A stretch of DNA of 64,000 nucleotides from an uncultured Myxococcales bacterium. GTDB lineage: Bacteria > Myxococcota_A > UBA9042 > CAIXZC01. The translations under genes were made by a program, and so were the position numbers. The stretch lies in the NCBI GenBank assembly GCA_903895725.1, contig CAITUV010000017.1, positions 124,001-188,000 of the forward strand, given 5' to 3'. This document shows positions 25,252 to 33,750 of the stretch, in pieces. The notes below the pieces were generated by a model. It worked only from the letters and a program-made list of their open reading frames with translations. It did not search any database and was not told where the DNA came from. Positions within the stretch are counted from its first letter, which is position 1; the number at the start of each line of letters is the position of its first letter.

Positions 25252-26336
25252 GCGCGAAATACAAAGACCTGGCGATGATGTTCTCGGGCGGGCTCGACAC
25301 CACGCTGGCAGCAGCCCGGCTCCTGGAATCGGGGGAGGCCGAGAGGCTCCACCTGCTCACCTTCTGCAACGGCTTCTGCGTCGGAGTCGGAAACTCCGCG
25401 GTCCACGTCGAGGAGCTGCGACGCCTTTACGGTGCCGACCGGGTCGTCCACGAGATCATCTACGTGACGGAGATCTTCGAAGAGCTCCGCTCCCCCGTGG
25501 TCGACCTGGTCCGGAAGTGGGGCTCCACCCTGGCCATCGACCTGTGCTGCCGGCTGTCCTTCGAGACCGCGGCCATCATCTACTGCATGAACAACGGGGT
25601 TGCCGCCCTGTGCGACGGAACCAACATCGACCAGGGCCGGCTCTTCCTCGAGAAGCCCGAGTATCTGCGGGTTGCCCGCGAGTACTTCGCGGAGCATGGA
25701 GTCCACTACTTCAGCCCGGTGTATGGCCGCTCGGGCGGACGGAAAGGACGTCGGGACGAGCTCAAGCGCCGTGGGCTCAGCGTCGGCCCTCCGGCATTCG
25801 AGAAGCTCAACATCACCTCGTCGCTGTTCCACCAGCCGTTCTGCCTGTTTGCCATCCACACCTTCTTCTTCACGTCGTTCCTGCGCGATGCTCCGCTGCT
25901 CAAGCACGTCATCGCCCGGTACAACCTCCCCGTCGAGAAGGCCGTTGCAGCCCGCCTCGACCGCCAGGAGGTCGCCAGGCGGATCATCGCCCGAAGAACC
26001 TCGGCCTGGACCCCGGAGGAAGCGGCCGCGGGTGTCCGCATCGACGACAAGGTCTGCACTACCCGCTTGTGCGGCCTCAACGGTGTCGAGGTCACCCTGC
26101 CGCGTGGCGTACGGATCGACATCGACAAGCTGGAGCCCGCCTGGGCTGGACACGGAACCGTCACCCGGGAAGGGGACTGCATCCGTCTGCGGGCGGAGGG
26201 GCTCGACCTCGAAGCGTTTGCCCGTGGCCGGGTCGTGATCAGCGGTACCCGGGACCGGGAAAAGGTGCTCGAGCTCTATCGCAGGTTCGTTGCGGACAAC
26301 GACGTGCTCGTCACGGAATTGAAGCCGTCTACTTGA
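25248..26336 (+). CDS. PP-loop ATPase, probable thiolation enzyme
   Basis: 362 residues from the ATG at 25248, with AAGGAG upstream. The N-type PP-loop is [12 protein letters not shown] (11-22), which adenylates a substrate before attack by sulfur or an amine. Cysteine residues follow soon after (TFCNGFCVG, 39-46; CC in IDLCCRLS), and DGTNIDQGR is a typical second motif. The C-terminal part (about 255-362) resembles a small beta domain ([19 protein letters not shown]). Paired with the upstream cysteine desulfurase it probably transfers sulfur to a tRNA or a small molecule. Known relatives act on tRNA (MnmA, ThiI, TtcA), but I cannot place it in one of these. Its 3' end overlaps the convergent tpx gene by 8 bases. 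Confidence 0.75.
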   Translation: MSAKYKDLAMMFSGGLDTTLAAARLLESGEAERLHLLTFCNGFCVGVGNSAVHVEELRRLYGADRVVHEIIYVTEIFEELRSPVVDLVRKWGSTLAIDLCCRLSFETAAIIYCMNNGVAALCDGTNIDQGRLFLEKPEYLRVAREYFAEHGVHYFSPVYGRSGGRKGRRDELKRRGLSVGPPAFEKLNITSSLFHQPFCLFAIHTFFFTSFLRDAPLLKHVIARYNLPVEKAVAARLDRQEVARRIIARRTSAWTPEEAAAGVRIDDKVCTTRLCGLNGVEVTLPRGVRIDIDKLEPAWAGHGTVTREGDCIRLRAEGLDLEAFARGRVVISGTRDREKVLELYRRFVADNDVLVTELKPST

Positions 26337-26829
26337 GGGCCGCCAGGGCGGAATCGTAGTCCGGTTCCTGCTTGATCTCAGGAACCTGCTGCGTGTAAAG
26401 GACCCGGCCCCCCTCGTCCAGGACCACCACGGCCCGGGAGAGCAGCCCGGCCAGCGGACCGTCCACGATCTCGATGCCCCAGGCCTTCCCGAACTCCCGG
26501 TCCCGGAGCTGCGACAGGGGTACTACCCCGTCGATCCCGTTGGCCTCGCAGAAGCGGGCCATGGCAAACGGCAGATCGTTGCTCACCGTCAGCACGACGG
26601 TTCCCTGGAGGGACGTCGCCTCCTGGTTGAACCGTCGGGCCGAAGCTGCGCACACTCCCGTATCCAGGCTGGGGACGATGTTGACCACCACCTTCTTCCC
26701 CTCGAAGTCCTTGAGCGAGACATCCGAAAGGTCCTTCTTCGTGAGCCGGAAATCCGGTGCCTTGCTTCCTTTCGCCGGAAGCTCCCCGAACGTGTGAATC
26801 TTGTTTCCGCCTAGAGTAATCGTCGCCAT
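26329..26829 (-). CDS. tpx: Thiol peroxidase (atypical 2-Cys peroxiredoxin)
   Basis: 166 residues, ATG with GGAGGAG upstream. It reduces peroxides using a peroxidatic cysteine and thioredoxin. The whole Tpx pattern is present: an N-terminal MATITLGGN hairpin, the [15 protein letters not shown] segment with peroxidatic C60, the resolving cysteine C94 in [12 protein letters not shown], and [24 protein letters not shown]. Length is normal for the family. It converges with, and overlaps by 8 bases, the PP-loop gene, so the two may interfere transcriptionally. Confidence 0.95.
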   Translation of the reverse strand: MATITLGGNKIHTFGELPAKGSKAPDFRLTKKDLSDVSLKDFEGKKVVVNIVPSLDTGVCAASARRFNQEATSLQGTVVLTVSNDLPFAMARFCEANGIDGVVPLSQLRDREFGKAWGIEIVDGPLAGLLSRAVVVLDEGGRVLYTQQVPEIKQEPDYDSALAALK

Positions 26830-26873
26830 GCTCCTCCTCCCTGTTCAGTGCAACTCAACTGCGACACGACGCC

Positions 26874-26902
26874 AGTATGGGGCGGGGAAGAACGGAATTC
26901 AA
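26874..26902 (-). promoter_or_regulatory. Possible promoter of tpx
   Basis: Minus strand TTGAAT (26897-26902), 17 bases, CATACT (26874-26879), about 45 bases before the tpx start. Both boxes match 4 of 6. Confidence 0.3.
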
Positions 26903-26980
26903 GAGAACATGTGTCGTGAGCGAGGACGCGGTCCGTCGGCCTCGATCGGCCCGACTCGGACTCGTCCAGGGGGGGACCGC

Positions 26981-28198
26981 CTACTTGCAGCCGCCGACTC
27001 CAACGTTGCGGAACTGGCGGAAACTGAACGACTTCTCGAATGTCCCGCCGCCGGTGTACGATTTGAAGAAGGACGCCTTGCCGTTCATGCACCACTTGGC
27101 CTTCCCGAGGTGGAAGCGGATGTCGTACTCCGACTGGTATCCGGTCGGAATGCCCAGGTCGTTCTTCCGGAGCGCCTCCTCGTAGTCGATGAAGACATCG
27201 ATCTTCGTGGCGTCCGGCCACTCCGCCTTCAATTCCCGGGTCACTTCGGATGCCACGCCGGCAGGGGCCTTCTTCGGGGACTTGCCCCACGGCCCCACCG
27301 CGTTGACGGACAGGCGCTCCACGACGCCAGCGAATGCCGCCGCAGCGTCTTCCAGCGGCTTGACCATGTCGGGAGGCGGAGTCTTGCCCAACGCGATGTA
27401 CGGTGCCTCGCAGAAGGTCCGGGTCTCGTCGACCAGCGTCTTGAGATCCTCCTGTCCCTGCCCCAGGAGCCAGCTCCAGAGAGCCTGCCCCATCACATCG
27501 CCCTTGTCCGATGCTGAGATTCTGTCCCACACCCCCACCGTCGCCGCGGCTTCAGGCTCCTCGACCACTGTGGCGGCCTTTCCCGGATGCTTGACCTTGG
27601 TCTTGCCTTTCCCCACAGTCTTGGTTCCCTCCGTGGCCGCCAACACGTCCTTGAGCGATACCCATTTGTCCATGGCGTCCATGCCGAACGTGGCCTGATA
27701 TCCGAACTCGGCCTTCTCCAGATGCCCGATGGTCGAGCCGGGCCACTTGGTCTGCTCGCTGCATTCCTGGTCAATGGCCTCCAGCGCGTTCTTCAGGATG
27801 AGCTCCCTGCTCCTGGCGACCTTGCAGAACCGGAAGTATTTCTCCGTGCAGTTGACCGAAGCTCCGTCCTTGCTTTGGGCCTTGAGGTCTTTCTCCACGA
27901 ACTTGCCGCACAGAGGCTCGAACTTCTCCAGAGCAATCAGGTCGTTCTTCAGGAACGTCTCGGCAAAGGCCCTCCGATCCCGCGTATTGCGCTTGAAGTT
28001 CACTTCATTGGCGGCATCGCTGACATCGATCCAGCGCTGGACCGCTGGCTCGACCTCGGTCAGGGGAGCGACCAGGCTGTCACAGTTCTGCTTCGCCTTC
28101 TTCGGAGACGTCGGCAGTCCAGCCGTTAGCTTCCCCAGGACGGAGCATCCCATGGCGGCAACCACAACGAATACGATCGGGAACCACTTCATCGACAT
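26981..28198 (-). CDS. Predicted lipoprotein of unknown family
   Basis: 405 residues, ATG with GGAGGA upstream. It starts MSMKWFPIVFVVVAAMGC, a lipoprotein signal with lipid attachment predicted at C18. The mature part is charged and mostly helical (KKAKQNCDSLVAPLTEVEPAVQRW), with a few cysteines (C39, then pairs in ASVNCTEKYFRFCK). The C-terminal quarter is more beta-like (WPDATKIDVFIDYEEALRKND, YDIRFHLGKAKWCMNGKASFF). I recognise no family. A good promoter-like sequence precedes it at 28290-28318, so it is probably its own transcript. Confidence 0.7.
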   Translation of the reverse strand: MSMKWFPIVFVVVAAMGCSVLGKLTAGLPTSPKKAKQNCDSLVAPLTEVEPAVQRWIDVSDAANEVNFKRNTRDRRAFAETFLKNDLIALEKFEPLCGKFVEKDLKAQSKDGASVNCTEKYFRFCKVARSRELILKNALEAIDQECSEQTKWPGSTIGHLEKAEFGYQATFGMDAMDKWVSLKDVLAATEGTKTVGKGKTKVKHPGKAATVVEEPEAAATVGVWDRISASDKGDVMGQALWSWLLGQGQEDLKTLVDETRTFCEAPYIALGKTPPPDMVKPLEDAAAAFAGVVERLSVNAVGPWGKSPKKAPAGVASEVTRELKAEWPDATKIDVFIDYEEALRKNDLGIPTGYQSEYDIRFHLGKAKWCMNGKASFFKSYTGGGTFEKSFSFRQFRNVGVGGCK

Positions 28199-28289
28199 GT
28201 CTTCCTCCTACGGCAATGGAACGAGGGGGCTGGTCGCTCCCGTCCACCCAGACACAGGAACGCACGGCCCTGTCGTACGTCAAAGAAAG

Positions 28290-28318
28290 ACGATAGGAAT
28301 TGTGATATTGGCTGTCAA
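28290..28318 (-). promoter_or_regulatory. Sigma-70-like promoter of the lipoprotein gene at 28198
   Basis: Minus strand TTGACA (28313-28318), 17 bases and TATCGT (28290-28295). The -35 is perfect and the spacing ideal; the leader is about 85 bases. The rest of the 235-base gap to the stop at 28434 shows nothing else I can name. Confidence 0.5.
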
Positions 28319-28433
28319 GCGAAGGACGTTGGAGAGGGCTTGGAGCGTGGCCCAGTCCGGTCCTCAGCGACTCAAACCGCCCGTGCCTCGATCAGGATGA
28401 CGCCTGGAGCCGAGTCTGGAGAAGAACAACTCT

Positions 28434-31400
28434 CTACGGCCACGAGATGATGATCTTGCCGTTTCCGGTGTTGCCGCCCTGCTCGTTGACGAGCTTCTGG
28501 ACGCCGGGAGCGAAGTAGGACGAGCCGCCGCCGCCGGAGCAGTGTGCACCGCCTCCGCCGCCGTAGTAGCCGCCTCCGCCGCCGCCGCCGCAGGCCGAGC
28601 ATTCGTCTCCGGTCCCGCCCTTCCAGAGGGTGCCGTCCGTTCCCCAGCAGGAGGGGGAATGGAACCCGCCGATTCCGCCCGCAGACTGCGTCCCGCCCTT
28701 GCCGTAGCATTCCGGGCCGGCGCCGCCCCCGCTGGGGTTGGCATCCTGGCCGGTGTCGCCTCCGCCGTTTCCTCCCAGCCCGCCCCAGCCTCTGCCGCCG
28801 CCTCCACCGGCCACGATGACCCGGTTGCCGACCGCAGTGCCCCCCTTGCGGACGTCGCTGCCTCCGCCCCCGTCGCCGTTGTTGTAGCCGTTGCCGTACA
28901 CGGTGGCACCGCCGCCGTTGTATCCGCCCGGTTTGCCACTTACATCGCAGGAGCCCGCCCCTCCGACGAAGACGTAGAGGGTCTCGCCGCCGGTCACGGA
29001 CACGATCCCCTTGGCACGCCCACCCTTACCTCCCTCGGAACAGCCCCCCGAAGCTCCCCACGCCTCGACCTGGATCGTTTGGCAGGCCCCGGGTACCACG
29101 AACGACTGCTGTCCGCCCGTGTAGCTGAAGGTCTGGCTTCCCGGAGCGCACGGCGACGTGCAGGTTCCGGCCTGGCAAGTCTTGCCTCCACCGCAGGGCG
29201 TGTTGTCCGCCACGGGCACGTACACACATCCGGACGCCGGGTTGCACGAGTCGTCGGTGCATGCGTTCGAGTCGTCGCAGGCAAGAGGGGGGCCTCCCTG
29301 GCAGGCCTTGTCCTTGCAGGCATCGCTGGTCGTGCACTTGCTCCCGTCGTCGCACACCACCGTGTTGGCAGCGTGAACGCAGCCTTGCAGCGGATCGCAC
29401 GAGTCGTTGGTGCACACGTTGCCGTCGTTGCAGTCGACCGTACCGGTACCCACGCAGGCACCGTTGGCGCACTTGTCGAACGGGGTGCACAGGTTGGCAT
29501 CGTTGCACGCAACGGTGTTGTTGGCATGGAGGCATCCCAGCTTGACGTCGCACGAGTCGTCCGTGCACGGGTTTGAGTCGTTGCAGCTCAACGGGGTACC
29601 CGGCACGCAGACCTTGTTGGCGCAGGCGTCCCCGACCGTGCAGACCGTTCCGTCTTCGCAGGCAATGGTGTTGGCAACATTGACGCACCCCAGCTTGGCA
29701 TCGCACGAGTCATCCGTGCAGACGTTGCCGTCGTCGCAAGGCAGGATGCCGGTGATCGCGCACAGGCCGTTTTCGCAATGGTCGCCGGTGGTGCACTGGT
29801 TCCCGTCGTCGCAGGCCCCGGAAGCGGCCTTGAACTGGCAACCGGCCTTCGGGTCACAGGCGTCGGACGTGCACGGGTTCGCATCGTTGCAGGGCAGGGC
29901 ATCGCCGCCGATGCACCCGCCCAGGTGGCAGTGGTCGTTCTGCGTGCACAGGTTGCCGTCGTTGCACGGGGCCTCGTTGAGCTTGTGAATGCAGCCGACT
30001 GCAGGGTCGCACGAGTCGTCCGTGCACAGGTTGGCATCGTCGCACGGGATCGCGGTCCCGCCGGCGCACTTCCCCTGGATGCAGGATTCGTTCTGGGTGC
30101 ACAGGTTACCGTCGTCGCATGCAGCCTGGTTCGGGACGTACTGGCAACCGCCCTTGGAATCGCAGGAGTCGTCGGTGCAGGGGTTCGAGTCGCTGCACAC
30201 GAGGGGCTTGCCACCGATGCACCCCTTGGCCGGCAGGCAGCTCTCGACGCCATTGCAGACATTGCCGTCGTCACAGACCAGCGGGGCTCCGGGGATGCAC
30301 TGTCCCCCGGTGCAGGCATCCCCGACCGAGCAGGCGCTGCCGTCGTCACATGCGGCCTGGTTGGGGATGTGCTTGCAGCCGCTCTTGGGATCGCAGGAAT
30401 CGTCGGTGCACGGGTTCTTGTCGTTGCAGTCGAGAAGGTTCCCCCCCGCACACTGCCCCCCGTTGCACGTGTCGCCCGTCGTGCAGGCATCACCATCGTT
30501 GCAGGGGAGCGAGTTGAGCGAGTAACCGCACCCGGTGTCGGGATCGCACGAGTCGTCGGTGCACGGGTTCCCATCATTGCAGTTGACCGGAGTGCCCCCG
30601 GCGCAGCTTCCCTGTTCACACTGGCTTCCCGACGAGCACGCATCCCCGTCGTCGCACAGCAATCCCTCGTGGTCCGGGGAGAAGGAGCACTTCCCCGTGG
30701 TCGGGTCGCAGGACGGCGAAAGGCAGATGGACCCGAGCCCGGTCGGCTCCGGACAGGTCACGACGCTGCCCGTCTTCACCTTGCACTGGAAGGGGAGCGC
30801 CGTCTTGTCGCAGACCAGCGTTCCGTTGCACAGGTCGCCGTCCTCCAGTGCCGCGCAATCGGAATCGGCCTGGCAATCGCACGTCACGGGCGTTCCCGCA
30901 CATTTCCCCTCTCCGCACTGATCCCCCACCGTGCACGGGTTGCCGTCATCGCAGGCCCCCCCCTGCGGTGGGTATTCGCACCCCCCCTTGTCGGTGCAGA
31001 GGTTCTCGGTGCACGGATTCTGGTCATCGCATTCCACCGGATCCCCGGTGCACGTGCCCGCCACGCAATGGTCGGCCACCGTGCACGGGTTGTCATCCGA
31101 GCAGCTCCCGCTGTCCATCTGCTCGTTGACGCATCCCTGCCCGCCGATGCACTTGTCCGTCGTGCACGGGTTGCCGTCATCGCACAGCGGCACGTACGTC
31201 CCATCCACGAGGTCCGGCTCGTCGGTCTCCCCATCACAATCGTCGTCGAGGCCGTTGCAGATCTCCTCCGCCGGAATCGCTGCGTCACACTCCGTCAGCC
31301 CGTCCACCGTGCAGAACCGGGTCCCGACGCACTTGCCGAAGTCGTTTTGAACGAAGCACGAGGTCGCAAGCCCCATCGCAGCGGAGCTGGCCGTGCACGG

Positions 31401-32027
31401 GCACTGTCCGGCATCGTTGACGCACTGCTTGAGCACCACACCGTCCACCGAGGCAATCTCCTTGCACGAGAACCCCCACGGGCACTCGCCGTCCCCTGCA
31501 CACTGTCCCCCGCAAAAGCTTCCCCCCGGGCCGTAGTCGAGGCAGGCGTCCTCCGCCCCGCCCGTGCTGGCGCAATCCGAGCTCTGGAAGCAGGGGCGGC
31601 ACAGGTTCGCATACTTGGCAACGCAGATGTACACCACGTCGGGGTCGGTTCCGGCCACCTGCTTGCAGCTCCACCCGGCCGGGCACTCCTCCTGGCAGGC
31701 CTGCGAGCAGACCCCTTCCCCCAGGGATTGAACGCACCACCCGGACTGGCAGTCCCCGTTGGCCTCGCACTTGTCCAGGAAGCACCCTTCCCCCGGATTG
31801 CAGGGGAGCGTAGTGTCCTCCACCGAGTCCCAGACCTCGAATCGGGGTAGCGTATCCACCCCGACATCAGGCGTTTCGATGACCTCCGGCTGGACGCGTG
31901 CTTCCGCAGAACCGTCCGCCCCCACCTCGTGGGCAAGGTCTGCCGGAGGGGTCTGAGTCACCTGCCCTCCGTTCGAGCAGGACAGCAACAGGGCACACGC
32001 CAACACCCGCCAGCATCCGATCTTCAT
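28434..32027 (-). CDS. Large Cys-rich lipoprotein with glycine-rich C-terminal domain
   Basis: 1197 residues from ATG at 32027 (a second ATG directly before it is equally possible); GGAGG lies just upstream. The signal MKIGCWRVLACALLLSCSNGG has a lipobox at C17. Next come about 200 residues of disulfide-type modules (CEANGDCQSGWC, CQEECPAGWSC) and one MopE-type metal-binding motif (ICNGLDDDCDGETDE). A long tandem array follows of roughly 20 copies of a unit built on CDDGNxCTxxDxC and CNDxNPCTDDSCDxxxGC. The last 220 residues are a glycine-rich domain (GGGGGRGWGGLGGNGGG), like those next to adhesive or receptor ectodomains. It is predicted to be an outer-surface, disulfide-stabilised protein. 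Its ligand is unknown; it resembles myxobacterial surface proteins of the same repeat type. Confidence 0.8.
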   Translation of the reverse strand: MKIGCWRVLACALLLSCSNGGQVTQTPPADLAHEVGADGSAEARVQPEVIETPDVGVDTLPRFEVWDSVEDTTLPCNPGEGCFLDKCEANGDCQSGWCVQSLGEGVCSQACQEECPAGWSCKQVAGTDPDVVYICVAKYANLCRPCFQSSDCASTGGAEDACLDYGPGGSFCGGQCAGDGECPWGFSCKEIASVDGVVLKQCVNDAGQCPCTASSAAMGLATSCFVQNDFGKCVGTRFCTVDGLTECDAAIPAEEICNGLDDDCDGETDEPDLVDGTYVPLCDDGNPCTTDKCIGGQGCVNEQMDSGSCSDDNPCTVADHCVAGTCTGDPVECDDQNPCTENLCTDKGGCEYPPQGGACDDGNPCTVGDQCGEGKCAGTPVTCDCQADSDCAALEDGDLCNGTLVCDKTALPFQCKVKTGSVVTCPEPTGLGSICLSPSCDPTTGKCSFSPDHEGLLCDDGDACSSGSQCEQGSCAGGTPVNCNDGNPCTDDSCDPDTGCGYSLNSLPCNDGDACTTGDTCNGGQCAGGNLLDCNDKNPCTDDSCDPKSGCKHIPNQAACDDGSACSVGDACTGGQCIPGAPLVCDDGNVCNGVESCLPAKGCIGGKPLVCSDSNPCTDDSCDSKGGCQYVPNQAACDDGNLCTQNESCIQGKCAGGTAIPCDDANLCTDDSCDPAVGCIHKLNEAPCNDGNLCTQNDHCHLGGCIGGDALPCNDANPCTSDACDPKAGCQFKAASGACDDGNQCTTGDHCENGLCAITGILPCDDGNVCTDDSCDAKLGCVNVANTIACEDGTVCTVGDACANKVCVPGTPLSCNDSNPCTDDSCDVKLGCLHANNTVACNDANLCTPFDKCANGACVGTGTVDCNDGNVCTNDSCDPLQGCVHAANTVVCDDGSKCTTSDACKDKACQGGPPLACDDSNACTDDSCNPASGCVYVPVADNTPCGGGKTCQAGTCTSPCAPGSQTFSYTGGQQSFVVPGACQTIQVEAWGASGGCSEGGKGGRAKGIVSVTGGETLYVFVGGAGSCDVSGKPGGYNGGGATVYGNGYNNGDGGGGSDVRKGGTAVGNRVIVAGGGGGRGWGGLGGNGGGDTGQDANPSGGGAGPECYGKGGTQSAGGIGGFHSPSCWGTDGTLWKGGTGDECSACGGGGGGGYYGGGGGAHCSGGGGSSYFAPGVQKLVNEQGGNTGNGKIIISWP

Positions 32028-32073
32028 CATGACCCTCCAGGAAGCCCGGTAGCGCGCTTCGGGACGTGAGACA

Positions 32074-32101
32074 TTGTGCACACATACGCCTCGGTGCACA
32101 A
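32074..32101. promoter_or_regulatory. Perfect 8-bp dyad between divergent genes
   Basis: TTGTGCAC (32074-32081) and GTGCACAA (32094-32101) are perfect inverted repeats 12 bases apart. They sit in the 231-base region between the Cys-rich lipoprotein gene (minus, starts 32027) and the small secreted protein gene (plus, starts 32259). The arms are centred one helical turn or two apart, as for a dimeric repressor or activator site. Confidence 0.35.
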
Positions 32102-32131
32102 GGCCCGAGGCGGTCGGGAGCTTGCCGCTGC

Positions 32132-32160
32132 TTGACCGGGCCGTGGGACCAGCGTACTCT
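32132..32160 (+). promoter_or_regulatory. Possible promoter of the small protein/radical SAM pair
   Basis: TTGACC (32132-32137), 17 bases, TACTCT (32155-32160), about 95 bases before the start at 32259. The -35 is 5 of 6; the -10 is weak. Confidence 0.3.
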
Positions 32161-32258
32161 CCTCGAAGTGATCGAGACGATGCGCTGTCGGGCTAGCCCA
32201 GGAAGCCACTCGATGCCGTCGTCCATGTCGTGCTGCGGAGAAACACGAGGAGGAACGC

Positions 32259-32588
32259 ATGTCCACACGCTTCTGGAAGAAGGGAATCGAGCGGCTGTCC
32301 TGGCTTGCTGCGGCGGGGGTTTTCGCACTGGGCACGCTGGTCGCTCCCGCGGTCCGGGCCGAAGACAAGCCGACCGTGAAGGTGACTCCCGACGAGGACG
32401 GCAGCCAGCCGGCCGACAAGAACAAGACGAAGAAGAAGAACAAGAACAAGCCGGGGGAGGCCGAAACCACTCAGCCAACGGGCGACCCCGGCGTCGCCAT
32501 GAAGTACGGTATCCAGCCCGGCGCAAACCCCTCCGGCCCGACCGATCCCGCGGACAAGGCCGCGGAGAAGGGTGCCGAAAAGAAGTAG
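32259..32588 (+). CDS. Small secreted lysine-rich protein (candidate radical SAM substrate)
   Basis: 109 residues, ATG with AGGAGG upstream. A signal peptide (WLAAAGVFALGTLVAPAVRA) is probably cut after A34. The mature 75 residues are low in complexity and charged: TKKKNKNK near residue 57, a short motif AMKYGIQPG at 80-88, then an Ala/Lys-rich tail. There are no cysteines. The following radical SAM/SPASM gene begins before this one ends if its GTG is used (17-base overlap), so the two are very likely one unit. Small proteins beside radical SAM/SPASM enzymes are often their peptide substrates; here that is a hypothesis, with the Tyr-Gly motif as the candidate target. Confidence 0.7.
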   Translation: MSTRFWKKGIERLSWLAAAGVFALGTLVAPAVRAEDKPTVKVTPDEDGSQPADKNKTKKKNKNKPGEAETTQPTGDPGVAMKYGIQPGANPSGPTDPADKAAEKGAEKK

Positions 32589-33735
32589 CGCGTTCGGGCC
32601 CATACCGATGTCCACCCGCTCCCCCGACGAAGCCCCTCCCCGTGGGCCGAAGCTTTCTGACGTTCCCGCAATGGTCAGGGCCATGCGCGAGGCCGCAATC
32701 CGGACCCGGCTCATGGCCAGGCCCCGCCTCACGTACCTCTTCTGGGAGTGCACGCTGCGCTGCAATCTCAAGTGCCGTCATTGCGGCTCGTCCTGCGGCG
32801 ATCGCCCGCTCCCCGGGGAGCTCGGTACCCACCAGGTGCTCGAGGTCTTCGATACCATCATCGAGGATTTCGACGCTTCCCGGATGTCGCTGTCCATCAC
32901 CGGGGGCGAGCCGCTCCTGCGGCCGGACCTCGAGGAGATCTCCCTGAAGGCCAGCCGGGCCGGCATGATCGTCGGCATGGTCACCAACGGGGTCCTGGCC
33001 ACGTCCTCGCGCACTCGAGACCTCGTCGAGTCCGGCATGTCCGTCGCATCGGTCAGCCTGGACGGCATGGAGGCAGAGCACGACGCTGTTCGAGGCGATG
33101 GGACCTTCAGGAAGACCCTGGCCGGAATCGCTGCCCTGCACGAGGGGGGCCTCCGGGCCGTCGAGATCATCACCTGCGTCCGCCCCGCAAACCTGGCAAG
33201 CCTGCCCGAGCTGGAAGCGCTCGTCCGCTCCCTCGGGATCCGCTCCTGGCGACTCATCACCATCGACCGGATGGGACGCGCCAGGGCCCCCGAATCCCAG
33301 GATACCTGGCTTGAGCCCAACGACGTAGTCCGCCTGCTAGACTTCATAGCGGACCGCCGCCGCCGAGCCGAAGGTCACCCCGATGCCCTGGATGTCCGCT
33401 TCTCCTGCGGGGGCTACCTCGGACCGAAGTACGAGCTGGCCGTCCGCCCCGGCGACGGCCAGTGCTTTGCCGGCATCTGCTCGGCATCCCTGCTGCACGA
33501 CGGAGCGGTCAGCGCATGCCCGTCCCTGCCTCGAGACTGGGTGCAGGGAACGGTGCTCGAGGAGCGCTTCTCCACCATCTGGATGGAGCGGTTCAAACCC
33601 CACCGCCAGACCGACTGGCGTCGGACCGGCCCCTGCTCCGACTGTTCCTGGTTCCGAGTCTGCCTGGGCGGAGGGCTCCACGAGCGACTGGTCCAACCCG
33701 ATTCGTTCTGCTGGCTCAAAAGGCAGGAGCGGTAG
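32572..33735 (+). CDS. Radical SAM/SPASM-domain protein
   Basis: 387 residues from GTG at 32572, with GGAG four bases upstream; an ATG at 32608 would give 375 residues and avoid the overlap, so the start is uncertain. The motif CNLKCRHC gives C64, C68 and C71 (GTG numbering), with an extra CGSSC after it; SITGGEPLLRPD is the SAM-binding segment. The C-terminal SPASM-like domain runs from FSCGGYLG and CFAGICSASLLHDGAVSACPS to CSDCSWFRVCLGG and a final C in SFCW. That Cys pattern binds two auxiliary clusters in peptide-modifying enzymes. The adjacent small secreted protein is the natural substrate candidate. It converges with the gene at 33751 with 15 bases between stops. Confidence 0.85.
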   Translation: MPKRSSAFGPIPMSTRSPDEAPPRGPKLSDVPAMVRAMREAAIRTRLMARPRLTYLFWECTLRCNLKCRHCGSSCGDRPLPGELGTHQVLEVFDTIIEDFDASRMSLSITGGEPLLRPDLEEISLKASRAGMIVGMVTNGVLATSSRTRDLVESGMSVASVSLDGMEAEHDAVRGDGTFRKTLAGIAALHEGGLRAVEIITCVRPANLASLPELEALVRSLGIRSWRLITIDRMGRARAPESQDTWLEPNDVVRLLDFIADRRRRAEGHPDALDVRFSCGGYLGPKYELAVRPGDGQCFAGICSASLLHDGAVSACPSLPRDWVQGTVLEERFSTIWMERFKPHRQTDWRRTGPCSDCSWFRVCLGGGLHERLVQPDSFCWLKRQER

Positions 33736-33750
33736 TGACACGCCGCTGGG

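Noticed and set aside
29778..31850. A 690-codon plus-strand frame opposite the Cys-rich lipoprotein
   Set aside because: It is the complement of the repeat array; its apparent repeats mirror the DGNPCT units. No independent evidence of coding.
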